A stretch of 64,000 nt of DNA from Paenibacillus sedimenti (GTDB lineage: Bacteria > Bacillota > Bacilli > Paenibacillales > NBRC-103111), in contig NZ_JACVVD010000007.1 of NCBI RefSeq assembly GCF_014534655.1, positions 124,001-188,000 of the forward strand, read 5' to 3'. Position 1 is the stretch's first letter. Each line of letters starts with the position of its first letter. Of this stretch, positions 42,645-50,991 are shown one piece after another. Below the pieces are notes generated by a model. It did not search any database. It was not told where the DNA came from and saw nothing but the letters and a program-made list of their open reading frames with translations. A program made the translations under genes and the position numbers.

Positions 42645-42820
42645 TCGTGCTCACTCCTATGTACGAATTGCGATGAAACTGTCCTTTCATCTTAACACAA
42701 ACAGGCTGCAAAAGTTGTCGCCTGCTTGCTAAGCTTAGGCGTATTGCATTGACAAGCTGCCTCCGGATAAGTGATAATATAGCAAATCAGAAGCGATATG
42801 AGCTAGTGGAAAGGGGCATT

Positions 42821-43792
42821 ATGAGCATGGTGAATCAGCATCAGCACAAGATTTTGGATTGCACGATTCGGGACGGCGGTTTGGTGAACGATTGGGATTT
42901 TAGCGTGGAGTTTGTCCAAGACATGTATCGCGGTTTAAGTGCAGCCGGCGTTGAATATATGGAAATTGGCTATAAAAACTCGGAAAAGCTGCTGAAAGGC
43001 GGAGCCTCAGGCCCTTGGAGATTCCTGAATGAATCGTTCCTTCGCGACGTGATCACGCGCAAAACCGACACGAAGCTTTCCGCGTTAGTGGACATCGGCC
43101 GTGTGGACGAGAAAGACATTCTTCCCCGCGAAGACAGCTTGCTCGATTTAATCCGTGTTGCTTGCTACATCAAAGATGTAGACAAAGGCCTTGAGCTTGT
43201 CCAAAAGTTCCACGACATGGGCTACGAAACGTCCCTGAACATTATGGCGCTTTCCCATGTGATGGAAAATGAACTGGTTGAAGCTTTCGAAGAAATCAAC
43301 AAAAGTCCTGTTGACGTCGTCTATATCGTAGATTCTTACGGCAGCATGGATAACAAGGATATCGACTACCTCGTGACGAAGTTCCAACGTCTGCTTCCTG
43401 AGAAAGAGCTCGGCCTGCACATGCATAACAACATGCAGCTCGCATTCTCCAATACGATTGCAGGAGCATCCAAAGGCGTAACGTTCCTGGATTCGTCCGT
43501 ATACGGTATGGGTCGCGCAGCTGGAAACTGCACCACCGAATTGCTGCTCAGCTATTTGAAAGGCACTCGTTACGACGTTCGTCCTGTACTCGAAATTATC
43601 GAAAAACACATGATCACCATGCGTCAAAAATGGGATTGGGGCTACCTGATTCCTTACATGATCGTCGGCGCGCTGGATGAGCACCCTCGTACAGCCATGG
43701 CCCACCTGAACAGTCCGGAAAGAGACAAGTTCGTAGATTTCTACGACAAGTTGACTTCTGTAGAAACAGCTTCTTCTGCTTCCAAAGCCTAA
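42821..43792 (+). CDS. HMGL-like (DRE-TIM) aldolase
   Basis: A 323-residue enzyme of the DRE-TIM metallolyase family. It opens with ILDCTIRDGGLVNDWDFS, the metal and catalytic motif (D-x-T-x-R-D-G), has the barrel segment GVEYMEIGYK and the second metal site LHMHNNMQLAFSNTIAG. This is the class of 4-hydroxy-2-oxovalerate aldolase and HMG-CoA lyase, with aldolase-type members of uncertain substrate. The ATG at 42821 follows AAAGGGG; an upstream in-frame ATG at 42749 has no ribosome site and would cross the promoter. No dehydrogenase partner lies beside it. Confidence 0.9.
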   Translation: MSMVNQHQHKILDCTIRDGGLVNDWDFSVEFVQDMYRGLSAAGVEYMEIGYKNSEKLLKGGASGPWRFLNESFLRDVITRKTDTKLSALVDIGRVDEKDILPREDSLLDLIRVACYIKDVDKGLELVQKFHDMGYETSLNIMALSHVMENELVEAFEEINKSPVDVVYIVDSYGSMDNKDIDYLVTKFQRLLPEKELGLHMHNNMQLAFSNTIAGASKGVTFLDSSVYGMGRAAGNCTTELLLSYLKGTRYDVRPVLEIIEKHMITMRQKWDWGYLIPYMIVGALDEHPRTAMAHLNSPERDKFVDFYDKLTSVETASSASKA

Positions 43793-43810
43793 TCCGTTTA
43801 TATAATAATT

Positions 43811-43873
43811 CACCCCTTATGGATAGATGCACGGAAACAATCATTTCCGGATCTAGCAATAAGGGGTGTTTTT
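43811..43873. terminator. Long-stem terminator after aldolase
   Basis: CACCCCTTAT (43811-43820) pairs with ATAAGGGGTG (43859-43868), followed by TTTTT. The inner 38 nt contain a second small stem (CGGAAA/TTTCCG). Confidence 0.85.
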
Positions 43874-43883
43874 ACATTCAACC

Positions 43884-44192
43884 TTATTTGATGATTTTGG
43901 CGGCAACAATGTAATCCTCGGCCAGTGTCCGGTCAATGAGGAATACGAAATCATCCTCTTTTCGGCTTGCACCCTTTTTACTGGATATTTCAATATATTC
44001 CCCGTCAATGAGCTCCGTGCATTCTTCATCTGCGTAGATCAAACCGTCCTGCAGCCTTTGAAGAGCCTCAACCATCAATTCTTTGGAGGACAGTTTCCCT
44101 TGCAGCTCGACATAAACTCTACCTAGGGCATCGTGATCCTTCAGCATAATAAGAACCTTATGACTGGCTTTCTTTTTGGAAGCAATACTCAT
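43884..44192 (-). CDS. Conserved hypothetical protein
   Basis: A 102-residue cytoplasmic protein with a mixed alpha/beta pattern: KVLIMLKDHDALGRVYVELQGKLSSKELMVEALQRLQDGLIYADEECTELIDGEYIEISSKK and a final strand-helix FVFLIDRTLAEDYIVAAKIIK. The basic N terminus could contact nucleic acid. No family is recognised. A good GGAG-type site precedes the ATG, and the shared terminator lies at its end, so it is probably a genuine single gene. Confidence 0.75.
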   Translation of the reverse strand: MSIASKKKASHKVLIMLKDHDALGRVYVELQGKLSSKELMVEALQRLQDGLIYADEECTELIDGEYIEISSKKGASRKEDDFVFLIDRTLAEDYIVAAKIIK

Positions 44193-44284
44193 TTGTCATA
44201 CTCCTTCACCATTCATCTTTCACCCTATTTTATGTCGACGGTGATGATCGTGGAATAGGCGAATGCACGATGCAGGAAAGGAGT

Positions 44285-44866
44285 TTATGTTTCCTTCTTC
44301 ATTTCTGCTTTCTTCCTTGCACGAAATCGGCGCACCTTCATCAGATTGCCGCACATTTTATCATCGCAGTACCGTTTGGTTCGATTGCGGGTATCGTCGT
44401 AGAACACCCATTTGCAATCCGCATTCTCGCAGATGCGGATGCGCAGCGACTCTCCCTCCAGCAGCGTTTTGGCGAAATCCGCCGCAACCTCCGCCATTAC
44501 CTGCCGCCAGTCGTTTCCTACCGGGCTCAAGAAGAGCCGCATTGCCTGTTCATCGCCGTCAAGATGTCGTCGGACAAGCCCCGGCGCCATCATCGTATTC
44601 AGCCATTCCCGATCCGTTTGGGAGATGCTCCCGCCAGCAGCCAGTTCTGCAGCCAAGCGATGCAAGTGCCTGCGGAAGGTCTGCATCTCATCGATTTCCT
44701 GTCCCATAGCGGGAACAGGCGCTTCCAGCTTCCATTTATCCAAAAAGGCGTCCTGCCATGCAGTTAAGACCAGGCGGTTCTCCGACCGACCGCTTCCCCG
44801 CCAATCATGCCATTCACTATTAACAAAATCCGTCCATAGAGTATCCATCCCTTCGATCGTAACCAC
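44285..44866 (-). CDS. CGNR zinc-finger/ABATE-domain regulator
   Basis: A 193-residue protein. Residues 1-140 are the helical ABATE-like ligand domain; residues 145-190 are the zinc finger, with IRICENADCKWVFYDDTRNRTKRYCDDKMCGNLMKVRRFRAR. Four cysteines can bind zinc. The name-giving CGNR box reads CGNL, losing the Arg. Such proteins are likely stress-linked transcription regulators of bacteria. It stands alone and is divergent from the DinB gene. A start further downstream (Met at 44848) is possible; the true start is not certain. Confidence 0.9.
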   Translation of the reverse strand: MVTIEGMDTLWTDFVNSEWHDWRGSGRSENRLVLTAWQDAFLDKWKLEAPVPAMGQEIDEMQTFRRHLHRLAAELAAGGSISQTDREWLNTMMAPGLVRRHLDGDEQAMRLFLSPVGNDWRQVMAEVAADFAKTLLEGESLRIRICENADCKWVFYDDTRNRTKRYCDDKMCGNLMKVRRFRARKKAEMKKET

Positions 44867-44970
44867 CTAACTAATAATTAACTTGTTACAGACAACTTTC
44901 ATATGCTATAGTTACATTGTAACGTTCCAAGATCGTTTTTGCTAGTTACCAAACAAAAGGAGTGACTTTG

Positions 44971-45456
44971 ATGAGCCGGATTCAAATCAATCAACTTCTT
45001 CTGCAATGGGATCACATCTGGGATAAGGAAGAGTGGACCGTTCCGGTTGCCACTGCGCTTGAAGGCCTTACAGCCAAAGAAGCGGCATGGGTTCCACCGG
45101 GTGGCGCTAACACCATTTGGCAAACATTAAACCATATGAACTATTACAACGAACGTTTGCTGTGCCGCTTGACAGGTACCTCCTTCGATAAGCCGGCAAG
45201 AAGCACGAACGAGGGTACATTCGGACATCCGGGTGACCCCGAAGATTCGGAAGGTTGGCAAGCCGCTGTCGGGCAAGCAAAATCCATCGCGCAAGATTTG
45301 CGCACGACCCTCGCAGCTTTGACCGATAAAGATCTGGAACGCCCTTATGTTTCGTCTACGCTCGGACACGAGCTGCCAATTTGGATTATGCATGATGCGT
45401 ACCATGCAGGCCAGATCGTTCTGGTGCGCAAGCTGCTCGGCACGTGGCGGACTTAG
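44971..45456 (+). CDS. DinB/YfiT-like protein
   Basis: A 161-residue four-helix-bundle protein of the DinB superfamily. The three metal-binding His appear at NHMNYYNERLL (about residue 53), in the middle bundle, and at the diagnostic IMHDAYHAGQIVLVRKLLG (about 140-158). Family members are metal-dependent, some acting as thiol S-transferases (bacillithiol type), others unknown. ATG 44971 follows AAAGGAG by 9 nt; GTG 44962 is too close. It is divergent from the CGNR regulator, which may control it. Confidence 0.9.
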   Translation: MSRIQINQLLLQWDHIWDKEEWTVPVATALEGLTAKEAAWVPPGGANTIWQTLNHMNYYNERLLCRLTGTSFDKPARSTNEGTFGHPGDPEDSEGWQAAVGQAKSIAQDLRTTLAALTDKDLERPYVSSTLGHELPIWIMHDAYHAGQIVLVRKLLGTWRT

Positions 45457-45485
45457 GCTAGCATGTAGAATACCCAAAAGAACAT

Positions 45486-45548
45486 AAAACACCCCTGCAT
45501 CCAGACTAGGAGATGGCTCCTTAACGTCTGCGGTTAAGGGGTGTTTTT
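45486..45548 (+). terminator. Terminator after DinB gene
   Basis: AAAACACCCCT pairs with AGGGGTGTTTT across a 40-nt loop, followed by T residues. It closely resembles the terminator at 43811-43873. Confidence 0.8.
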
Positions 45549-45690
45549 ACTGGATCTTAGGCGGCAAATTTGATTTTCATCAAGAAGCTCGCAGATGTAT
45601 GTAAATAAGCCGAACCTGAGAAAATAAAGGTAAAACAGGTCCATCAGCTCACCGCTGAAGTGGCACCGGCGCCCGGGAGTGGAAATCGCG

Positions 45691-46446
45691 ATGAGCCGCA
45701 TTTTATTAATCGAGGACGAGGAACGGATCGCCAGAGTGCTCCAGCTGGAGCTGGAGCATGAGGGGTATCAAGTCTATGTGGAGAGCGACGGTCGAAGTGG
45801 CCTGGAGGCAGCTCTCACCGGGACGGATTGGGAGCTTGTGCTGCTGGACATCATGCTGCCCGAAATGAGCGGGCTTGAGGTGCTCCGCCGCATTCGTCAA
45901 GTGAACGCAGCGCTGCCGATCATACTACTCACTGCACGAGATGCGGTGCCTGACCGTGTCAGCGGACTGGACCAAGGAGCCAATGATTATGTGACCAAGC
46001 CTTTTGCCATTGAAGAACTGCTCGCTCGTATTCGCAGCCTGCTACGTCAAAAGAACTTGCAAGAGCAACCTGCTGAACAGCATGTGATGAAAGCGGACGA
46101 TCTGACGATGGATCTGAAAAGCCGGGCCGTCACGCGCGAAGGAAAGCCGATCGAATTGACGCCGACCGAGTTCGATTTGCTGCGCTTTCTCATTCAGCAT
46201 CAAGATGAGGTGATGTCACGCGAGCAAATTATTACGGAAGTATGGGGTTATGACTTCGTAGGAGATACGAATGTGGTCGACGTGTACATCCGCTATTTGC
46301 GGCAAAAAGTGGACAAGCCATTCGGAACGAAGCTAATCCAAACGGTTCGCGGCATCGGCTATATGCTCAAATACGAACCTTCTGATCAAGAAGATGAGGA
46401 GACGAATCATCAACCCTCTACGAAAGATGAGCAGTCGATACTATGA
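45691..46446 (+). CDS. OmpR-family response regulator (ArlR-like)
   Basis: A 251-residue response regulator. Receiver: EDEE acidic pair, phospho-Asp in LLDIMLPEMSG, switch Thr in ILLTARD, Lys in TKPFAIE. DNA-binding domain with LTPTEFDLLRFL and recognition helix region GDTNVVDVYIRYLRQKV, very like that of the regulator at 27469-28152. An unusual acidic C-terminal tail of about 20 residues follows RGIGYMLKYE. ATG 45691 follows GGGAGTGG; GTG 45679 lies in that site. It overlaps the kinase gene (ATGA). Confidence 0.94.
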   Translation: MSRILLIEDEERIARVLQLELEHEGYQVYVESDGRSGLEAALTGTDWELVLLDIMLPEMSGLEVLRRIRQVNAALPIILLTARDAVPDRVSGLDQGANDYVTKPFAIEELLARIRSLLRQKNLQEQPAEQHVMKADDLTMDLKSRAVTREGKPIELTPTEFDLLRFLIQHQDEVMSREQIITEVWGYDFVGDTNVVDVYIRYLRQKVDKPFGTKLIQTVRGIGYMLKYEPSDQEDEETNHQPSTKDEQSIL

Positions 46447-47810
46447 GTCTGAGGTTGAAAATAACCCTCTGGGTAATCGCCGGCCTCATGCTGATCCTCT
46501 TTTTCAGCTTTACGTTTGTTTACTATATGTTTATTCGGGTGACTACGAACGGCGAAGTGGAGCTGCTGAAAGAAAAAGCACGCACACTGCTGCTCAGAGA
46601 TTTGCCCAATCACCCGGAATATTGGAGAAACCATAGTCAATTGGATGAATTCTTGATTCCGCAGGAAATGCTTCGGTACATAACTCCGGATTCCGAAGTG
46701 CTCTATCAAATCTATTCGGATGAAAAGCTGCTCCGCTATTCTCCAGCCTATATAAACAAAGAAACGATTACGACGGAAACGGCAAGAGACGGCATTTTCA
46801 TTTTCTTGAGAGTGCCTGTATTCGAACAGGGTCATCAGGTGGCTACTTTAGAGATCGGGCGAAGTCTGAAAAAGCTGGGCGAATACTCCAATATCCTCAT
46901 CTCCATCTTACTTTTGACTTCCGCCGGCACCCTTATCGTTGCCCTCATATGCGGTTATCTCTATACAAACGTCATCTTCCGCCCTCTCCATCAGCTTATC
47001 GGCACGATGCAAAATATCGAGAAAAGCGGCTCCTTCCGCCGAATCGAATTGCCAGCCAAGCCGACTAATGATGAGCTGACCATGTTGGGCGCTACTTTCA
47101 ATCGCATGATTGACCGGCTTGAGGAGACTTTCGAGAAGCAGGAAAAGTTCATTGCCGACGCATCACATGAGCTCCGAACCCCGCTTACCATCATCGAGAG
47201 CTATGCCAGCCTCCTTCGCAGATGGGCTTTTCGCGATGATAAACTGCGGGAAGAAGCATTGGAAGCCATCCAATCCGAGACTGCCCAGCTAAAGGTCCTG
47301 ACGCAGAATTTGCTTGCACTAACCGATACGGAAAGAGAGAATTGCGAGCAAAGCGTAACGTTCGATCTGCTCCGTCTTGCTGAGCAAACCGCAGCTTCTC
47401 TGCGGGTTACATCCGGCAGGACGATCGAGGTTCGTGTGTCGCCTGAGATGAAGGAGCTTCACATGTCGGGCAATCCTCCTAAAATTAAGCAACTGCTCAT
47501 CATCTTGCTGGACAATGCGCTCAAATACAGCAAACACGACGTCATCATCAACATTGAAGACGAAGATCCTAACTTAGTGAAACTGCAGATCATCGACAGG
47601 GGTATCGGGATTGCGGAAAAAGATCTCCCTCACCTCTTCGATCGGTTCTATCGTGCGGATAAAGCCAGGAACCGTAAGCTTGGCGGCGTAGGGCTCGGGC
47701 TTGCCATCGCCCATAATATCGTCATGAAGCATCAGGGGACAATCGAGCTTCAAAGCCGCGCGGGAGAAGGCACGACAGCCATCATTAAATTACCGAAGAC
47801 ATGTCAATAA
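46443..47810 (+). CDS. Sensor histidine kinase (ArlS-like)
   Basis: A 455-residue membrane kinase. Helix one (about 8-30) and helix two (about 155-182) enclose a 125-residue extracellular sensor. HAMP (about 182-240) leads to the H-box FIADASHELRTPLTIIESY (His about 244), N-box ILLDNALKYS, G1 DRGIGIAEKDL and G2 GVGLGLAIAHN. It shares the ATGA overlap with its regulator. Directly after the stop codon, a TTCAG array begins that drives a cell-wall hydrolase, so the system probably monitors the envelope. Confidence 0.95.
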   Translation: MSLRLKITLWVIAGLMLILFFSFTFVYYMFIRVTTNGEVELLKEKARTLLLRDLPNHPEYWRNHSQLDEFLIPQEMLRYITPDSEVLYQIYSDEKLLRYSPAYINKETITTETARDGIFIFLRVPVFEQGHQVATLEIGRSLKKLGEYSNILISILLLTSAGTLIVALICGYLYTNVIFRPLHQLIGTMQNIEKSGSFRRIELPAKPTNDELTMLGATFNRMIDRLEETFEKQEKFIADASHELRTPLTIIESYASLLRRWAFRDDKLREEALEAIQSETAQLKVLTQNLLALTDTERENCEQSVTFDLLRLAEQTAASLRVTSGRTIEVRVSPEMKELHMSGNPPKIKQLLIILLDNALKYSKHDVIINIEDEDPNLVKLQIIDRGIGIAEKDLPHLFDRFYRADKARNRKLGGVGLGLAIAHNIVMKHQGTIELQSRAGEGTTAIIKLPKTCQ

Positions 47811-47817
47811 AAATATT

Positions 47818-47881
47818 TTCAGCGCATTTTCAGGATTCTCTCAGAAACTGTTCAGAAACGTGTGCTGGCAAGATGTATAGG
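47818..47881 (+). promoter_or_regulatory. Operator/promoter E: TTCAG array before NlpC/P60 gene
   Basis: TTCAG, TTCAG, CTCAG, TTCAG begin at 47818, 47829, 47840 and 47851, exactly 11 bp apart; a degenerate fifth position falls at 47862. A TATAGG -10 box is at 47876-47881. The array starts 8 bp after the kinase stop codon. Confidence 0.83.
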
Positions 47882-47963
47882 CTTTCATGGTACATCATAG
47901 GTTATTTTTCATCTGCTATACTTGGTCTCAGGTGAAGCGATCACTCTAAGGAGGAATAACTTT

Positions 47964-48461
47964 ATGAATAACCAACAGAAGTGGTACAAGAAAATGGTCG
48001 TAGCAGCTTTGGCTGTATCTATAGGACTCTCTGCGGGAATGGTCGGCATCCCGCATTCCGCCGAGGCGGCGGTGTCCTCATCCTCACGTACAAATCAAGT
48101 CATTTCAATTGGGAAAAATTATTTGGGCGTCCCTTATCAATTCGGTGCGCAAAAAGGGCAAACACGAACGTTTGACTGCTCCTCATTCACACAACACGTA
48201 TTCAAGCAGATCGGCGTCAGCCTGCCGCGGAGTTCGAAACAGCAATCCCATGTCGGCAGTTTTGTATCCAGAAGTGACCTGCATACGGGCGATCTCGTAT
48301 TTTTCTCCGTTCCGGGCAAGCCAGGCGTTATTAACCATGTAGCGATCTATATGGGGGACGGCAACCTTCTGCACACCTACGGTGAAGGCGGAGTCAGAAT
48401 TACGAGCATCCACAGCGGAACATGGTCATCACGTTATATAGCGGCTCGCCGTGTATTATAA
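47964..48461 (+). CDS. Secreted NlpC/P60 peptidoglycan hydrolase
   Basis: A 165-residue exported cysteine peptidase that cuts stem peptides (D-Glu to diamino acid bond) in peptidoglycan. The signal peptide ends near AEAAVS. The catalytic Cys is in FDCSSFTQHVF (about residue 72), the His in INHVAIYMGDG and the third polar residue in LLHTYG. It has no separate binding domain, unlike many LytF-type enzymes. AAGGAGG precedes ATG 47964; the longer frame to 47922 crosses the promoter. It lies beside the kinase at 46443 and carries the TTCAG operator. Confidence 0.93.
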   Translation: MNNQQKWYKKMVVAALAVSIGLSAGMVGIPHSAEAAVSSSSRTNQVISIGKNYLGVPYQFGAQKGQTRTFDCSSFTQHVFKQIGVSLPRSSKQQSHVGSFVSRSDLHTGDLVFFSVPGKPGVINHVAIYMGDGNLLHTYGEGGVRITSIHSGTWSSRYIAARRVL

Positions 48462-48468
48462 AACCATA

Positions 48469-48623
48469 AGATAACCCTTTATCGAGGTCTTTTGAAGAAG
48501 AGCGACCGCGTTCCGGCGCTCCTTATCAGGTCAGCCTTTTATGCCGTCCGTTCGTACGATATAAAATAGATGTTGCTTTATCGTATTTTGGGTACATCGT
48601 ACCCTCTTTAGTGTCGCTTTCAA
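48469..48623 (+). repeat. Composite intergenic repeat, left copy
   Basis: The left part (48469-48510) matches 58476-58517 (AGATAA-x-CCTTTATCGAGG and GAGCGACCGCGT). The right part (48512-48623) matches 50992-51104 at roughly 88% by eye, and contains the palindrome GGGTACATCGTACCC. Confidence 0.85.
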
Positions 48624-48742
48624 TCCACTTCTGAGTTGTTACTGGCATAATATATCATAGTCTGCATTTCTTTAACCCACATATATTAGCAACGAGGCAT
48701 CGATTAAATCAAGATGCTCCCAATTCAGGTGATTCAACAGTT

Positions 48743-48770
48743 AACCACTAGCACCCGCTGGTGGTTTTTT
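48743..48770 (+). terminator. Rightward terminator
   Basis: AACCACTAGC pairs with GCTGGTGGTT, followed by TTTTC. It probably ends transcripts from the two-component/NlpC region before the island. Confidence 0.85.
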
Positions 48771-48781
48771 CATGCCAAAAT

Positions 48782-48811
48782 AAAAAGCCACTCTTTTACA
48801 AGAATAGCTTT
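48782..48811 (-). terminator. Leftward terminator of putAbiC gene
   Basis: On the minus strand AAGCTATTCTT pairs with AAGAGTGGCTT (two G-T pairs), followed by TTTATTTT. Confidence 0.65.
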
Positions 48812-48820
48812 GGATCAACA

Positions 48821-49858
48821 TCATTTTTTATCTGAGCTGACTGATGAAGGCACCACTATAGGTAAATCCGGATAATCTGGCATGGGTATCTCAGGAGGCT
48901 CTACTGGATTAATTCTTGGAAAATCATACATAGTTCGATCAAAAGCAGAAAACATTTCTTTATGACGCATTTTAAATAAAAACTCATCCTCTATTGCGGT
49001 TACTCCATCATACTGATGTGGCAAAAAGTTAAATATCCTTAGTTCTTCAATAATTTGAGAAAGATGTTTATTCGGACAAGAAAGCCTGAAATAAAACAAC
49101 CAAACAACCTCATATCCAGATAAATGAGACATGAAAATCTTTAAGTAGTTTAATTGATCTGCTTTATTTTCAAGTGAATGTATACTTCTCAGCACGCTAT
49201 GCATACTCCCCATATATGGCTCCAATGCAGTGCGATGCATTTTAAAAAGCGGTTGTATAGATTCTTTTATGATATCGTATTCACGCTCTAATTCGGTCTT
49301 CTGCGTATCGATTACACTACTGAGTTGTTTTTCATTATTCAAAAAGTTCGCCCTAGACTTCATGAAAATGTGCATAAATAGATCATGAGCAATATTGCTG
49401 CTAAATGAATCTTTGGCATCTTTTGCCATTCCAAAGAAAATATTCAGTAAATTAAAAAATGTCGTCTCGAACTTTTGTTGTTTTACTAATTTCCCTTGTT
49501 CCTTAGCGAGATCTCTCGATTCCTTAAGATCCTCCAGAGTGGTTTTATGTTCTTCTCTGGATTGATAAACGTCGACTCTTTGATAATTCAAAGACACAAG
49601 CAAAATCACAAAAGTAGCAAGATTTAAAAGTGGTGCAGCAGATCCGCCAATCCAATCTCCTATGGTTCCGAGCTCGTAGACTTCTAAAAATATTTGTTGC
49701 AAATAAGGTGATATATACCCCGCTCTATATAGGTTATTAATAACTAAAATAAGAACTGGGATAAGTAAACCGATCGCCACGCTAGTAAAAGCCAATCCGG
49801 TTAATATTCTGTTCCTTTTTGCAATAACTCTAATGTATCTCTTCATTGTGGCATTCAT
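48821..49858 (-). CDS. Putative phage abortive infection protein (putAbiC family)
   Basis: A 345-residue protein. Two N-terminal transmembrane helices (about 18-40 and 72-90) precede a coiled coil (REEHKTTLEDLKESRDLAKEQGKLVKQQKFETTFFNLLNIFFGM) whose FETTFFNLLN motif is the hallmark of the putAbiC/AbiC-like family. The helical C-terminal domain includes LNYLKIFMSHLSGYEVVWLFYF. Related proteins stop phage spread by abortive infection. The gene is AT-rich compared with its surroundings and lies in a 2.4-kb insert between direct repeats. GGGAGAG precedes the ATG at 49858. Confidence 0.85.
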   Translation of the reverse strand: MNATMKRYIRVIAKRNRILTGLAFTSVAIGLLIPVLILVINNLYRAGYISPYLQQIFLEVYELGTIGDWIGGSAAPLLNLATFVILLVSLNYQRVDVYQSREEHKTTLEDLKESRDLAKEQGKLVKQQKFETTFFNLLNIFFGMAKDAKDSFSSNIAHDLFMHIFMKSRANFLNNEKQLSSVIDTQKTELEREYDIIKESIQPLFKMHRTALEPYMGSMHSVLRSIHSLENKADQLNYLKIFMSHLSGYEVVWLFYFRLSCPNKHLSQIIEELRIFNFLPHQYDGVTAIEDEFLFKMRHKEMFSAFDRTMYDFPRINPVEPPEIPMPDYPDLPIVVPSSVSSDKK

Positions 49859-49994
49859 AGTATTTTACATCTCTCCCAAATTCCAATATAAATTCAATAG
49901 TATTTTATTATTCGGTACGTTGTAAAACCCTTTTTTTAAAATTGTGAAAAAGGTTATGTTATCCCCCATCATCAAACGAACAGAATGCCACTTT

Positions 49995-50321
49995 CTAGCC
50001 ATTTTCAGGTGTAGAACACACATTCGGTAGCAAAGGAATTTCAACATCACCTTCATCACTTTTTGATACTATAAAGTTTATAATGTTTTTATCATATAAG
50101 CCATTAACTACTTTCGTAACATCCGGATCATACTTGTCCTGTCATAATTGCGATTTGATATGTACTTTTCTCCCCATATCTCTCGATAAAACTGACAAAC
50201 TTGAGGCTTTTCCTGCAGGTGGAGCCTGAAGTTTATCATCACTTACAAAGGGATCAATTTCGTTAATTCTCGCCCTAAAAAATGATTCTCCTTTATTTAT
50301 CTTAAGGACATTTGTTGCCAT
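49995..50321 (-). pseudogene. Degenerate RES-domain-like gene fragment
   Basis: Translating the minus strand from ATG 50321 gives KGESFFRARINEIDP and, soon after, KLQAPPAGKASS, which resembles the N-terminal FYRAR and APP-x-x-x-AS motifs of RES-domain proteins (NAD-degrading toxins). The frame stops at a TGA near 50145. A second plausible coding piece in another frame (VTKVVNGLYDKNIINF) ends at TAG 49997. The normal middle of the domain is missing. I read it as a decayed toxin or defence gene; the match is by eye only. Confidence 0.45.
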
Positions 50322-50379
50322 GGATTTTAGATACCCATATATTGTTATAATCCATAGAAATGAGAGGGGCTGGATAGCA

Positions 50380-50973
50380 TTGCAGGATAAGAAAAAGTTT
50401 GATGCAGACTGGGATCTTGTTAATAAATTGGATAAAATGGCGATCGACTACTTAAAAGATGGTTTTAGTCCAAAAGAAACACAAGGGTTAATTCTTAATT
50501 CTGAGTTATTTAAAGAATGGAAATCAACTGAAAGATGCTTTGATGTGCATTATCATGACATATTGCGTTTTGAAGATTTATCGTCAAGTTTAGAATTTGA
50601 TAATTATGTAAACATGCTAAAGAGTATAGCTTTCCGAAAGATGGAGGATAAGGCGAACTCATTTGAAATTGAGTCGAATACAATTTATAACGGGCCGACC
50701 GTACATGATACTAATTCAGGTAGAGTATATGACAGGCTCTTTTATCAGATAGGCATTAGTATTTCACCATTTGAATTAGGAATCGAAATGGGTAAATTTT
50801 GTAAGTCAATGAACTTTAGCGAACCAATTGGTTTGTTGGAATTTTTGGCATTGTTTACAAACAACGCAAGTGGACTTTTAAACCTTGGATTAGAAAAATT
50901 ACAAGAACTTTCGGATAAACAATTTATTATTGAGGAATTCAAAAATAAATATATATTAAAATATAAAAAGTAA
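50380..50973 (+). CDS. Hypothetical protein of the low-GC island
   Basis: A 197-residue protein with no recognised domain. It is Asp/Lys/Phe/Asn-rich and mostly helical, with WDLVNKLDKMAIDYLKDGFSPKETQGLI near the start and MGKFCKSMNFSEPIGLLEFLALFTNN in the second half. There is no signal peptide or membrane helix. I prefer TTG 50380, 10 nt after GAGGGG; ATG 50320 in the same frame has no ribosome site. The strongly AT-rich codon use matches putAbiC and differs from the flanks. Its position beside a defence gene suggests a defence or toxin-antitoxin role, which is inference. Confidence 0.7.
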   Translation: MQDKKKFDADWDLVNKLDKMAIDYLKDGFSPKETQGLILNSELFKEWKSTERCFDVHYHDILRFEDLSSSLEFDNYVNMLKSIAFRKMEDKANSFEIESNTIYNGPTVHDTNSGRVYDRLFYQIGISISPFELGIEMGKFCKSMNFSEPIGLLEFLALFTNNASGLLNLGLEKLQELSDKQFIIEEFKNKYILKYKK

Positions 50974-50991
50974 ATTTTGCTGTGGAAAATA

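Noticed and set aside
45616-45660. TTCAG array before the second two-component operon
   Set aside because: Only one CTGAG and one unphased CTGAA are present; no series.
49865-50059. A 64-residue open frame before putAbiC
   Set aside because: It reads across the RES-like remnant and the putAbiC ribosome site in another frame; no start signal of its own.
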